Below, piece after piece: positions 9,810 to 22,085 of a stretch of DNA of 64,000 nucleotides (positions are counted from its first letter, which is position 1; the number at the start of each line of letters is the position of its first letter). The notes under the pieces are model-generated. The model did no database searches and had not been told where the DNA came from. It worked only from the letters and a program-made list of their open reading frames with translations. A program made the position numbers and the translations under genes. Origin of the DNA: Phytophthora hibernalis (lineage: Eukaryota > Oomycota > Peronosporomycetes > Peronosporales > Peronosporaceae); contig JAAKBF010000012.1 of the NCBI GenBank assembly GCA_012656075.1, positions 682,001 through 746,000 on the forward strand, read 5' to 3'.

Positions 9810-11657
9810 CTAATTGATACTGCGACGATCAACCGAAAACTTCTCGTTGAGCTCCTTGTCTGCAGGTCCCTCACCCAACCTCGGGATCATGGCAAACTGC
9901 ATCTTGTTCATGACTAGGACGTAAAAAATGGCGTTCACGGTCATCACACCGGCAATGGTGAAGTACATGTACTCCATGTTCCCATCGTTCAGATTTGCCG
10001 GAATGTCCTTACCGAACAGTAACACGATGACTGAAAGCAGCGTACTTCCCATCGAGTTCATGAAGAGCCCAAGAGCAACCGACACACCGCGAAGTGCCAT
10101 CGGAACCTCCGTGTACGCTATGTTGTACGTTGGGATCTGGATGAGTACCGTTGCTGCAGCAACCAACACATACTGAGGAATGGCTGTGTACCAATGAATA
10201 TCACTCATCGCGTTCCCGCCGTTGTTGTTGTAGATGTACTGAGTTTCTCCATTAGCGTCCACGTACGTTAGCAGAGGCGAGTTGCGGCGAATGATCTCAA
10301 ATACACCCGTCCACACCATTGCAACAATCGCCACCACATAACCAGACGCAACCATTCCATAGCGGCTCGGCGGCTTGCCAACGAACTTCTCGTACAGCGG
10401 GTACACCAGCTTGTGGAAAAGGGGACGAGCAACAATCCAGGCCCAGGGTTGAAAAATTGAACTGTCGGTGCCGGAATTTGGGTCGAGTCGGGATCACTGC
10501 CTAATCGTACGTCTGTTTGCTGGATAATGGTCTGGTTGTTTCCACGCTGGTTCTGGCAAACCCACCAAAACATGTTGAAGGCGTTGAACGGCAGGATGTA
10601 GATAACTTGCTTCACGCCGCGAATCATATCCGGTTAAACTCGGTACCATCGGTGTCTGTAGCCCCTTCAACAATGTTCGGGTCTTGTGCGAAGTAAACCC
10701 ACACGATGGTAGCCACCACAATCAGTACACCGCATACATACGAGATGCGGTGACCAACCTCACCGTCGTCGGACATGAACGCCGCCATAATATTCAGGAA
10801 AAATGCGGCCACGTATAAGAATCCTCCGAATACGATCATTTCGCACTAAGGTTGTGCTTGGCGCTGCGAAAAACCACATGAATTACGCTTCCGAGCGCGC
10901 TCTTCGTGGGTGGCACGTTCACGTATCGAGATCGAGTTGCGAGTAGATTCACGATGATACTCAGCATAAGGGCCAAGCCAATCGCGAAAACGGCGGCATA
11001 TCCGTAATCGGCAGGAATAGCGCCAATACCATAGAGAGACAGTGATGGGAACACGGCGTAGTTCAAGGCAACACCCAAATTTGATGCCCAGAAGTTGATG
11101 CTGAAATACGAGTCACGCTGCTCTGGTGGGGACGTGGGGAAAATTGGTCACCGCCAAAGGTATCAGAAGAGCGCGAATGCCGACTTGATTGAGAGCGATG
11201 CCCAGGAAGACACCAATGCAGAAAATCACCTTGCTCACGACTTGGTTCTCCAGGACAGACGGCAAAGCCGCAATCACGATCAAGACGAAGCCCGCCGAGC
11301 TAAACGACGCAGTTCCAAGCAGCGTCTTGTATTTACCCAGGTACTGGTCTGCGATGAATGCGGCGACGATACATGCGAATTGACTCAGCGAATCGTACGT
11401 GAGCTTCATTGAGTTGGAACCCTTGTTGGACCACCCGAGCTTCTGGAAGAAGTTCTTGAGCGATTGGTTGACGCCGTAGCCTGCGAGTTCTTCACAGAAG
11501 GTCACGATGAAGAGGTAGATGCAGACCTTTCTCATGACGTTCGCCGCGTACTTGGGGATCTCTCATCCCATAACTTGGTGCTGTAACCTCCATCGATTTG
11601 AGGTGTCAGTGTCTGGGGCGTGAGTACCGGAGACTGCGGCGCATTGCTCTTCCCCAT
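9810..11657 (-). pseudogene. POT/PTR2-family peptide transporter, copy 1 (multiply frameshifted)
   Basis: The proton-coupled oligopeptide transporter family is recognised by its alignment to copy 2 and by a GGDQFSP motif that reappears when frames are followed around 11150. Start chosen at 11657 (MGKSNAPQ). Hydrophobic segments recur throughout, as expected for a 12-helix plasma-membrane symporter, and the ~1.85 kb span fits the family. Six or seven single-base shifts break it, for example near 11555, 11160, 11130, 10838, 10626 and 10450. Several fall in runs of identical bases, so consensus error is possible, but the number suggests decay. Sister gene: 14468-16285. Confidence 0.75.
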
Positions 11658-12093
11658 GGTTGTCCAGGAGTGAAAATTGAATTGTGGTCGAGGCAGTGCT
11701 GACCGTTCCGGCCATAATGTCGATTCCTGGTGATGGAGAATCAACGCTGCTGAGCTCCAGTGGGCAGTGGGCTGCTTGGTGCGAGGTCTCAGAGGCTGCC
11801 GCTCGGCAACGTGCTGCGCGAGATCGCGCATTTTAACACCCGAACACACTCTGTTGAGTCCTGCACGATGCAACACGATCGGCCGGCGGTGTGACACCGA
11901 TCGAGGGCTGCCAATGGCCCGAAGCCGTTCACACCTCCCGGAACAGGTTGCTCGAGCACGCGGTCGTATTGGCTACCGAAGCAGCGCATTCCTCCAGTCG
12001 AAGCGCGTGACCCCTTAGAGTCGCCGAGACGCAGAAGATGATGGTGCACTGACCGCTTCAACACGTATCTGCCTTCCCATCCACAGAGATAAA
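11658..12093. other. Upstream region of transporter copy 1, no gene seen
   Basis: About 440 bp. Holds the presumed promoter of the minus-strand transporter. Minus-strand frames here run from the minisatellite into the transporter leader and look like chance. Confidence 0.4.
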
Positions 12094-12300
12094 TGAAGTT
12101 CCCCGGCAAGGGTACATACTGTACATGTACATATACAGAGTTCCCCGGCAAGGGTACACACTGTACATGTACATGTACAGAGTTCCCCGGCAAGTGGGAC
12201 CATTAAATTCTTCTGTACATGTACAGAGTTCCCCGGCAAGTGGGACCAATAAATTCTACATGTACAGAGTTCCCCGGCAAGTGGGACCAATAAATTCTTC
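12094..12300. repeat. Minisatellite with AGTTCCCCGGCAAG units
   Basis: Five copies of agttccccggcaag at about 40-48 bp spacing, alternating between two spacer types: one with ggtacayactgtacatgtac and one with tgggaccaataaattc. Each spacer contains the self-complementary octamer TACATGTA, sometimes as overlapping six-base steps. One more TACATGTACATGTA lies at 12359-12372. Confidence 0.9.
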
Positions 12301-12637
12301 AGGTTAGAAGATTTGCAATCAGTTTGTATCATGATCGAGCAAGGCTTTGTGACAACTGTACATGTACATGTACACGGGAAAGATGCCGAACATCCCGATC
12401 CGGGATGGTCCACGTACAAATGATGCCTGACGGTCTCCGCTACGTTGCCTGCGGCGTGCAGCAGACTCGGCGTGTACATCGACGCTCGAGCCAATGCGCA
12501 GATACACACGGGTGATGTGGCAATTTTCGGCGGTGTACATGAGCCAGGCAGTGCAATATGCTGGTTGTCGAACTTGTGCACGCGGCATCATCAGCATGAC
12601 GAGTCTCTTTGTGGTTTGGGATTTTGAATTCGTGGGG

Positions 12638-12644
12638 CATAATA
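12638..12644. repeat. Left 7-bp target-site duplication (cataata)
   Basis: cataata sits directly before the CAGGGATGGCA terminus and recurs directly after the right terminus at 14239-14245. With one copy removed the empty site would be ggggcataatatgcccc, nearly an inverted repeat. Confidence 0.75.
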
Positions 12645-14238
12645 CAGGGATGGCACAAAAAATATTAATATTTTACTGCCGATAAAAATATCATAAAAAA
12701 TATGTTTATATTTTTATTTAGCGCTAGGTACGATTTCATTGACCGTGGCACTTGCTCACTACATGTAATTCTCCGGAATACACCGGATGAAGCCTGTGCC
12801 ATCGTCAGGATACGCATTCGGAAAATTCTGATTAGCGACTATTGACGCTGCATACAATCTTCTAGATGAAGCGGCTTTGGTTGAGGATAGTAGCAGAATT
12901 ATCAGCTGAGCTCGATGCCCACGAATACTATACTTGAAGTAATTGGAATTCCAAAAATAAAGCACGTCCGCAGGCACGATTTCAACATGCTACAGTGCTT
13001 GCTACCTAAGCTCTACTACTCACGTTTGATAGTAGACGCATGAGAGAGTTGAAGATGTTATAGCCGCATGCTAGCACCACGTGCGCGTAGGCGACCGTGG
13101 TGGTGTGCAGCTCGAAAGAAGCTCCACGACGCTCTTTGAAGCGTGGCGGAAACAGAACTTGGCGAGCACGCCCCGTAGATTATCGAATCCGGTGCCCCTT
13201 GAATCTCGCGGTTTGAGCTCTATGTGGAGCCGAGACGACCAGCTCATGCTGCGTCATATGCTGGAGTACTGTGGTGGTAAAATTGTACGACATCGCTGAA
13301 GTTCTTTACAACGCCACAGTGTATGGGGATCGATGCAGCGTATGTTACTGACGAGGACGAAGTCGTACATGTAGATGATGTAGCGCTGTAAGAAGACAGC
13401 GTTCACTACAGTAGGAGCAGCACCCTTTCTGCAGGCAGCGGACAGCGGGCCGAAGTACTCGTAAATGTCCATGTCGTACACGGCCCACCGCACGAACAGT
13501 GTGATAAGGAATCCGTTGAGGACAAGAAGCAGCATGACGCCAACGTCTCAACATTTCTTGGAGAACGAGCGGAATTCAAGATTAGTCATCCCTGCAACGA
13601 CGCCACTGAAGCTGCCTCGCGCCATTTCCTTTTCGTCTTTAAAGTTGTGCTTGATGCGCAGGACCGCGGGGATTATCTAACAGACGCACAATCTCCCACT
13701 TAGGTCGTCGCGGAGTGTCCTTAAGCGAGCGACGACATTCGTTCTGAACAACTCAAATAAAATGTTAGGGGTACATGAAACGCGTTGTGACATCATCTTG
13801 AGCCAATGTAGCGTTCCAAGAAGCCATGATCCACTTTAATGCGAGCCTCAGCCGCATAGCGACCGCCAGTTTCTTCTCAATGTTAGTAGCAACACCAATG
13901 GCGGTAGCTATAGCCGCCTTGCCTTCCACCCCGAAGTCTTCCTTCGCTTGTGGGTCTTGCTCTCAGCGGTCGTGATTGCAAAGTGAGGCATACCTCTCCA
14001 AACGTAATATTAACTCTCACTACTTATCATCCTGAAAAGTCCAACAGCCGTCCGGTAAATTCCGCCCACGAGTAATCACTCGTTGAAGTTAGGGGGCGTG
14101 CTTTCGAAGGGTTTGAGCGAAAAAATATTTTTACGTCGAAAAATATTTTTACGTCGAAAAAATAAAAATAAAAATCATTTTTATTTATTTATATTTTATA
14201 TCGATAAAAATCGTTCGCATATTTTTATGTCATCCCTG
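12645..14238. mobile_element. TIR DNA transposon, non-autonomous copy with foreign cargo
   Basis: The left end reads CAGGGATGGCA and the right end TGTCATCCCTG, imperfect inverted repeats flanked by the 7-bp duplication cataata. The next ~90 bp on the left (AT-rich, then tagcgctaggtacgatttca) and the last ~150 bp on the right (gttagggggcgtgctttcg, then acgtcgaaaaa and cgataaaaatc) match the element at 45831-47280, so they are one family. No transposase is visible here; the middle holds minus-strand coding-like remnants instead. It sits between the two transporter copies. Confidence 0.85.
13254..13979 (-). pseudogene. Captured coding remnants inside the TIR element, unrecognised
   Basis: On the minus strand, 13535-13254 encodes a hydrophobic stretch (LLLVLNGFLITLFVRWAVYD) followed by PLSAACRKG, resembling part of a membrane protein. 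Upstream at 13680-13560 another frame reads RIKHNFKDEKEMARG and GVVAGMTNLEFRSF. Further upstream (13979-13800) GKAAIATAIGVATNIEKK and ARIKVDHGFLERYIG are coherent after a frame change. No family could be assigned. This resembles host-gene sequence carried by a transposon; the alternative is an accessory ORF of the element. Confidence 0.4.
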
Positions 14239-14245
14239 CATAATA
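14239..14245. repeat. Right 7-bp target-site duplication (cataata)
   Basis: Direct copy of 12638-12644 immediately outside the right terminus of the TIR element. Confidence 0.75.
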
Positions 14246-14467
14246 TGCCCCGAAAACCCAGCTCGTATCCATACGCGGGAGGCGACGAGATGGATGAAGT
14301 CAAATGATCGAACCTGTCATTCTGCCATTCGTGATAACATGAGACTGAGGCATGGAGGAAATACATGTATACCAAAACGCCAGCATACTTACACTTTTTT
14401 ATTTTTGTACCGAACGTTATACTCCAGAATTCATTGTTAAGACATTTGCACTGCATTTCATCTCTGC

Positions 14468-16285
14468 TCAGGCTGCATTCGACTCAGGTGTCTTGATCTC
14501 CTGGTGAGTATTCATCCCAAACTGCATGCGGTTCATGACCAGCACGTAAAAGAAAATATTGACGATCATGATCGCACCCAGCGCGAAAAACAGATACTCC
14601 AAATGTCCGTTATTCAGATTGGCCGGGATGAACTTGCCAGAGAGCAGCACGATGATGGAGAGAAGAGAGCTGCCCATCGAGTTAACGAAGAACGCTAGCG
14701 CAATGGACGTGCTGCGCATGCTTTGAGGGACCTCGGTGTAGTTTAGGTCGTACGACGGGATGCAGATTAGTGCACCAGCTAGCGACACCAGCAGGTAGTG
14801 CGGGATCGTCGTCCACCAGGGGATATCGTTCATAACTTGACCCCGTCGTCATCCAGCAATAGCTGCGTCACGCCACTTGCATCCACGAACGTAAGTGGTG
14901 TAGTGCTGCGTCTGATCACTTCGTAGACCCTAGTCCAAAACATCGCCACAACGGCAACGCAATAACCGGCAAGAATCTTTCCGTACGGACTTGGTCGTTT
15001 CCCAACGTACTTCGTGTACGCGGGGTAGACCATTTTCTCCAGGAAAATTATAAAAAATAATGCCGAAGCAGGATTACACAGTTGGACCATGGGTCCAGGA
15101 ATTTGGCTCGCAAGAGTACCACTTCCGAGGCGGGTATCGGTTTGTTGTACGATCGACTAGTTGTTGCCGCGTTGGTTCTGGCAAACCCACCAAAAAACAT
15201 TGAAGGCGTTGAGAGGGAGAATTCGAATGACTCGTTTCACGTCGTCCACGACCTTCGGAGCAATACTCCCTCCTAATGTTTGTTTTGCGCTCTCCATGAA
15301 AATAGAGTCGGAGCCGATGTATACCCAAGTGACGGTGGCTACGACAATCATCACCCCGACGCGTAGGAGATGTCGTGTCCGACATTGCCCTGATCCGACA
15401 AAACAGACGCGAGGATGTTGCACAGGAAGGCGGCAATGTATAGGATCGTGCTCAGAGCGATCAGTTTAGCTCGGAAATTCGTCTTTGCGTGACCAGACAC
15501 AACTCGGATCACAACAGCAATTGACTGCTTTGTCGGAGGGATGTTTACATATCGCGAGCGAGTCGTCCACAGCACGGTTGAGAAAGCAAGTACCACGGCA
15601 AAACCAGCCACGTACACAAAGAAGTATCCATACTCGGCTGGAATAGCTCCGATTCCGTGAATGGATACCCATGGGAAAACGAGGTAGCCGATAAAAGCAC
15701 CAAAGTTGGCCCCCAGTACTGCCCACTGAAGAAGAGAGCCTTCTCGGAGGGTGGCGCGGTCGGTGAAAACTGATCGCCTCCGTAGGAAATCACGAGCGCC
15801 TGGAGGCACACTTGAGAGACGGCGACACCGAAAAATAGGCCAATGTTGAAGATGACCTTGCTAATGTGGAGATGGATCAGCACGGATGGAAGCGAAGCAA
15901 TGACGAGAAGGAAGAGGCCGACGAGCTCGAACGAGGCCATCGAGGCGAGTGTCTTGAACTTGCCAAAATACTCGTCGGATGCGTATCCCGCGGCGACACA
16001 CATAAATTGGCTGACCGAGTCGTATGTGAGCTTCATGGATGTAGAGCCCTTGTTGGACCAGCCCAACTTCTGGAAAAAGTTTTTCAGCGACTGGCTGATG
16101 GCGTACGCTGCCACGCCTTCGCAAATGGACAGGATGATGAGGAACACGCAGACGTGCTTGAGCACATTCTTCGCGTACTTGGCAGGCCGCTCGTCCCACA
16201 GCGACGTGCTTACGTAGCTGCTGGTGGTGACATCGGGCGTGGGCTTCGGCGTGAGAACTGGCGATGCGACAGTGTGCTTGGCCAT
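14468..16285 (-). pseudogene. POT/PTR2-family peptide transporter, copy 2 (frameshifts and nonsense codon)
   Basis: Start at 16285 (MAKHTVASPVLTPKPT). N-terminal helices follow, then SMKLTYDSVSQF, and the family signature YGGDQFSP. Later hydrophobic segments end in FFYVLVMNRMQFG, nearly the same as copy 1 (FYVLVMNKMQFA). Breaks: a one-base loss in the C5 run 15710-15714, another near 15355, an in-frame TAG where copy 1 has CAG (about 15158), and a shift at about 14833. The nonsense substitution is not a homopolymer event, so this copy is likely a real pseudogene. Likely role of the ancestor: proton-driven uptake of di/tripeptides or related solutes. Confidence 0.8.
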
Positions 16286-17001
16286 TGGTGCGAACCAGAG
16301 CGAGTTGAAAAGTGTGAGTCTCGCATGCTGCGTAAAGAGGAATGCACTAGCTAAGGTTCCTTAGTCACTCAGTGTTACCGGTACACGTAGCGCTGCCCAA
16401 CGGCGGTAATGGCTCAACCTCCACCGTTGCACTCGATTGGTCAAACCAAGGTACATGTAAACAAGCGCTAAGTCTCGTCGAGCCCATCGCTGAGTCAGGC
16501 CCCTCGTGGCAAGTTGAAGTGTCAGTCCGAGCAGCACCGTTCATTGGCCGCGCAAATCGCAGGACGTGCCAATGGAGGATACTGTGTTGAACAACGCGGA
16601 AACGACGACCTCATATGTACCCGGTAGCTGCAAGTAGCCTACATGTATTATTATACATGTATCGTTGCGGGTGCATGAACTTGCGATGAAAAGATTGAGG
16701 ACGGCGACTGACGCGCTAGCAACGTAATACATTGACGCCAAAACCTTATTAAATGTGCTACGTCTCTCGCGATAATATCAGCGATTTGCTGTCGCCAGCG
16801 CGCCAAAATGCTGTCACGATGACGTAAGCGCCTTTCTATTACACTAAATCTAATCATGGGATTTCTTTTGATTACCGGGAGGTTTTGCCAGCAATTGCTT
16901 GTATTTTGCCCTGATTGGCTTACGCGTCTTCTCCAATTGCGGAGGTCGATGGCTCTTTGTAGCTCGACTGGCAAAATGGACTTCAATGAGCAGTAACTTA
17001 C
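16286..17001. other. Divergent intergenic region with TACATGTA sites
   Basis: Shared upstream region of transporter copy 2 (minus) and the dioxygenase gene (plus). TACATGTA occurs at 16452, 16640 and 16654. No convincing gene is present. Confidence 0.5.
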
Positions 17002-18385
17002 TTGACTCACATGGCTTCCGGGGTTCTGATGATCCCGCCGTCCACCTCATTTTCCAATCGCCAACGCGTCCGCAACATCACCACCACCCACTATGGCACC
17101 CCAGAACCAGAGACCAAATCCCAGAAGCCCTCCGCCTCGACGACCGCTGCGCCCGTGAAGAATGCGCTCAACTGCGAGGTGCAGCACTCCAAGTTCGAGC
17201 ACCCCGAACTGCTGAGCACCTTCCCACCTGCGACGTACGACCCGATCCCCGTGCTGCCATACGAGGACCGTGGACTAAAGGCCGACCCCACGTTCAAGAA
17301 CCTGCTGGCCAACGCTACACTGAACCACCTGGAGCCGAAGATCGGCACGGAGATCTCGGGTCTGCAGCTACACCAGCTGACGGATGCGCAAAAGGACGAG
17401 CTGGCGCTGCTGGTGGCGCACCGTGGCGTTGTATTCTTTCGTGACCAGGAGATCACGGCTGAGCAGCAGCTCGAACTTGGTCGCTACTACGGTCCTCTGC
17501 ACATCCAGCAGAACTTGGCGCACACGAAGCAGTACCCCGAAATGCTGGTCGTGGAGAACTCTGTGAAGACAAGCGAGGTGGTGCTGAAACGCCACTACTA
17601 TGATCCGGTCAGCGCTTGGCACACGGACGTGTCCTACGAGCGTCAGGTAATGTTACACCGTACGCATTACAAAGAGACTTATCTTGGCTAATTGTATTTG
17701 CTTTCTATTCCAGCCGCCATCGTACACGCTCTTTAAGGTCCTGACGAGCCCTGACGTGGGTGGCGACACACTTTGGGCCTGCGGCTACGAAGCATACAAC
17801 CGCCTCACTCCAGCATTTCAAAAGTTTGTGGAGGGTTGGTTGCGGTGCACAGTGGCAAGGTTCGTCAACTCGTTGTCGTATGGGCTACTTGTGATGAAAA
17901 ACTCACTGGCTGTGAATGTTGTTTGCAGAGCCAAGCCGAACATGCAATCGAGGCTGGGCGTATCGTTCGCCGGCCGGTGGTTGAGTTTAAGCACCCGGTC
18001 GTCCGCACTCATCCTGTGACGAAGCGAAAGGCGCTGTTCGTGAATGCTGGGTTCACGAAGCGTATCAAGAACCTGTCTGCTGCTGAGTCTGGTACGTATT
18101 TGTTCCTCGTAACAAGACCCTGAGTAGTGTTTGTGGAGGATAGTTACCGAATTGTGCTTTCATTCTGCAGCCACGGTGTTGCAGTTCCTTTACAAGCACA
18201 TTGCGGAAGGCCACGAGTTCCAGGTGCGCTTTCACTGGACGAAGAACTCGGTGGCTATATGGGACAACCGCTCAACGCTTCACTACGCTACGTTCGATTA
18301 CTTGCCGGGCAACCGGCACGCTGTGCGTGTGACACCACATGGTGAAATCCCGTACTTTGACCCGGACGTCATTGCTCCTAATTAG
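17002..18385 (+). CDS. TauD/TfdA-family Fe(II)/2-oxoglutarate dioxygenase, four exons, one frameshift
   Basis: Exons are read as 17002-17646, 17714-17859, 17929-18091 and 18171-18385, separated by GT-AG introns of 67, 69 and 79 bp. The middle donor is a weak GTTCGT. The iron site appears as AWHTDVSY (H-x-D) at the end of exon 1. ITAEQQLELGRYYG, the WDNRSTLHYATFDY segment and RVTPHGEIPY in exons 1 and 4 match the TauD fold. The family oxidises taurine, sulfonates or other small acids using 2-oxoglutarate. A single missing T in exon 2 (TT at 17836-17837) shifts the frame between FVEG and VAVHSG; this is probably a consensus error. Product and substrate are otherwise undetermined. Confidence 0.85.
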
Positions 18386-20779
18386 TTTGATAATGAGGGT
18401 TCTCAGTGTCACCACATTCGTTTGCTAACAACCAAAAGGGACAAGCCCCGGGGAAACTCGCAGCTCGCAGAGCTTAGTGCTACATGCACTGCTTTCAGAA
18501 AATGAAGACACTTGTAGTGTCAATGTTTTGTCGAAATTTGTCTGTTTTGAATTAGTCGAATTTCAAAATTTGGGCCGGGTACATACAAAAAGAACGATTT
18601 TAGCATTAGAACTAATATAGTTCATAACGACGTGTACGCGGCAGAAACGGACTTTGGTGGCTTCGTGGGCGGCGCCAGCGACACGCAGACTGAAGAAGCG
18701 TCTTCTGCAGCTGTGGGGGCTCCTCGCTTCAGGGCCAGGTTTACAAAATCCAGTACGATTTTAGCATTAGAACAAATATAGTTCATAAGAAGTACAATAA
18801 AGAACACTTATTGTTTTATTTTACTTTGTTTTCATTGTTTTATTCAGCTTTGCTTTATTTTTGTGTCTGCAGGTCATACTATAATATTATAATGATAAAA
18901 TGATATCAATATTAAATTAAATGATATGATATCGACTTACAATTATCAAAATAGATTTATAGTAGCGCTGGAAGCTGATATCGAAGTACAAAAACCAATA
19001 TTAATCTATATTAGGCAGCTAATTGATTGATGATAAAAGATGTTCTGCGAATACCATGTAGTATATCAGTAATGTTATCCTGGTACATGTGGTTTCGGCT
19101 ACGAAGTACGTACAGTGGCATGCAATATGTGGTGCACACGGTGTGTCCCTTACAAATCACTAGGACCGGCGTCTCCAGCAGCAAGTACGACAAACATTTT
19201 TACCATGATGACTTGCATCAATGTCTCCCGGCGGATATCCATCTGGAGAGAACTAGGATGAGAACGTATGGGGTTCATGGTAGTCATATATTATACAGTC
19301 ATCTAGAGCACGATAGTTCCCTTTGAGCTCACCGACACATTTAACTCAAAATCTACTATACAGAATATTCTTTTCGATAGTATGGTACCGTTTTTGTGTA
19401 ACCCCGGGTCACCGCCCACTGGTGCAATTTTCAAGTGTTTACGCTAAATCAATTTCGTAATTCGCATGTTTTCTGGGGTATCAAAACCCACAGGGTTTCC
19501 GGCGTAATTGCGAATCCGATTAGTCCAGGAATCGATTCCAGAGTTAAAGTAGAATATTTTTTGCCTCGACGGGCGTGTATTGCAGTGGGTGCCGCTGTAT
19601 AATAAAAGCATTCGCATGTATTAATAAAATACATGCGCAGGATTTTCATTGCTGCGGGTGTCATTATACATGTAAAGCTAAATAGTTGAGAATCGATCTT
19701 ATCGACAATGCGAACAGGTCGGATTTTGTGCACAGCGTGGAGCTGCGGAGATCGTCACGGTATGCTGACCCCGACAGCGTACATCTCGGCTGGTCCATGC
19801 GTGTCGGAGTGCTGGAACTGCGGCACCGTGGTCGGTTCTCTTTGCTAGAGGCAAGAAGGTGTGCGAAACGCAGGGCCTGAGGCCCACATATCCGCCGTAG
19901 CGCGCGGTGGCTATTCAACCTAGTCGCGCGCGATTGCCTGTGAAAACTGGGGTTGACTCTTGCTTGACCTGTACCACGACAGCGAAGGTGTTCCAGAACG
20001 GAAAGAGTGTCGCCGCGGCGACCGGAAAAGCAAGAGTGATACCGCTCTGGCATTTCGACACGAAATGCTTTGGAATTCCGAGAACGGAGCCGGAGTATTT
20101 CGACTCGAAATGTATTGTTGTCTTGGCCGAAGTTGCATGTATGAATAACCGTCAGACGGAGCGGCAAATTCAAAGTGAATGTCGTCCCTAGCTCTTTATC
20201 CGGTTGGGTTCTCTTTTCCTTCGTTGGCCTTGGTTGCCACTCAATAACATCTCTTAAGCTCAGTATACTAATAGTAATACCAAGGTCTAACCAATTGGCA
20301 TCTGTTTTTAACTAAGATTAGAAACCAGATTTGTTTACCAAAAGTTCGTACTTAACCTTAACTACAACACTACCACAAAGAGACGCACAACCGATACGCT
20401 CAAGCGATACTTGCTTCGAACTAGCAAAATCTACTCTATAGGATCTCTTTGCATACGTCTTATGTATCTTAACACCAGCATTATCATGCATGGAGAGAGG
20501 GGTTGCAAAACCTATAATGGCATACCTTTTTTGACCCATTTAATCGACACTCATGTCACCTGTAGCTGTGCTCATCAAAAAGTGGCTTATACGTTTTACT
20601 TAGTGGTCTCTTATCAATCCAGTCCTAGAAACTTGTTGACTTATTCGCATAACTCTAATCAGGGCTGCAAAACGTACCTCTTGTCTGACGGTCTTATTGT
20701 ACCTGAACTTATCTTATGATGGGCAACTCTTACAAATCAAATGAAATAAGTCAGTTTATTAACACGATTTGAACTGCCA
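18386..20779. other. Long AT-rich intergenic region, no supported gene
   Basis: About 2.4 kb. A short direct repeat recurs at 18600-18630 and 18755-18790 (ttttagcattagaac-aatatagttcataa). The rest shows only scattered short frames. From about 20210 the sequence may be the 3' untranslated/LTR part of the minus-strand Copia fragment, but no paired LTR could be seen. Confidence 0.5.
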
Positions 20780-21995
20780 CGTTATCGACGTCGTCTACGA
20801 AGAGGAGGGGTTGTCAAACTTAGCTTGCCTGCGTATTTCTGTAGCAGTTGTTGGCTTCAAGGTTTCTCACCCCCATAAGCTCTCGTAGCTTGCAGAATTG
20901 TACTTGGGGTAGTGCCTTTGTCAGTGCATCTGCGACCCTATCTTTGGTATTACAGTACGTAATATTGATATGATCCCTTTGGTATGCTTCACGGGCATAT
21001 AAGTATCTCGTCTCTATATGCTTAGTCGACGAATGACTAGCAGGATTCTTAACTATACTTATTGCTGCTATATTGTCGCACCAACAATAAATTGGCTGCT
21101 ATCCTAGTTCCTTTAAGAGCAGCCATGACCATTCGCTTTTCTTTACACCCTCACTTACGGCAACTAATTCAGCATGTGCTGTGTGCAAGCTGATCATATC
21201 TTGTCTACAACTCTTCCAAGAGACACATGATCAGTGAGTGTTTACGCGTAACCAGTAACTGATTTACGATCCTCATTAGTATTTGCGAAGCTCGCATCTG
21301 TGATAGTTCATATACTACCTTTTTGTTAGTTCCTTCATAAACTAACCCATACATCGACAGATACTTAAGTACTCCCCCAATGAGACTTGTAAAAACAAGA
21401 GAGGAATTTACTTAATTCTATTACGGCATTTGCAATATCAGGTCTAGTTTCTCTAACCAGATACATGAGAGAGCCTACCAGTCCATGGTAGTCATATGGC
21501 TGTGCTGCAATAGCTTCAGCGCTGAGATTTGTCTCTTTTCTAATGTAACATATGCTGCTTGAGGAGTAGCTACTATTGAGCAGTCCACATATCAACTTTT
21601 CTAGCAAGTCTAGAATATACTTATGTTGCGATAGGCTGAGTTGATTATGAGCGCTATCTCTTCTGATCTCCATTTTCAACAGATAATAGACCTCACCAAG
21701 GTCCTTCATTTTAAAGCGTTCTGACAACTTTGACTAAATTTCATTTACAGCTGATAGCCTTGAGTCAGCAATGGTTAAGTCATCAACAAATACACATATT
21801 AAGACGACGTCAGTTACTCCATTAACCTCCCACTTTTCTTGTACAAAAGTATTCATTTTTGTATCGAGAAAACTCCAATGACTCCAAAAGGTGTGCAGCA
21901 CCCTGTACCAAATTCGGGGCGCCTGTTTCAGTCCATATAGACTCTTAATTAGATTATATACTTTGCCATTATGACGTTGCCTAAATCCGCGACCG
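20780..21995 (-). mobile_element. Ty1/Copia retrotransposon 3' fragment (RT and RNase H)
   Basis: Minus strand. The RT begins at about 21990 with KSLYGLKQAPRIWY and has the catalytic box FVDDLTIAD. An in-frame TAG follows at about 21736, and then comes SERFKMKDLGEVYYLLKMEI. After 21365 the RNase H tail is decayed but readable: STKHIETRYLYAREA and DRVADALTKALPQ (about 21030-20900). The 5' part of the element is missing at about 21995, where unrelated proline-rich sequence starts, probably because the Gypsy-like block inserted or recombined there. Confidence 0.8.
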
Positions 21996-22085
21996 AGCGC
22001 CGCAAAACCCAACACCATAACTGCCCCCGCCTCGACGCAAGCTTCCACAAGTAGTGCGCGTCGTGGCGCCTCGCATCTTCGCACC

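Noticed and set aside
12015..12581. 188-codon minus-strand Cys-rich repeat protein (LAGELCTC repeats)
   Set aside because: It is simply the translation of the minisatellite and runs into unrelated sequence on both sides.
19907..20191. Short plus-strand frame in the 18.4-20.8 kb gap
   Set aside because: Low complexity of evidence: overlapping frames on both strands of similar length and no known motif.
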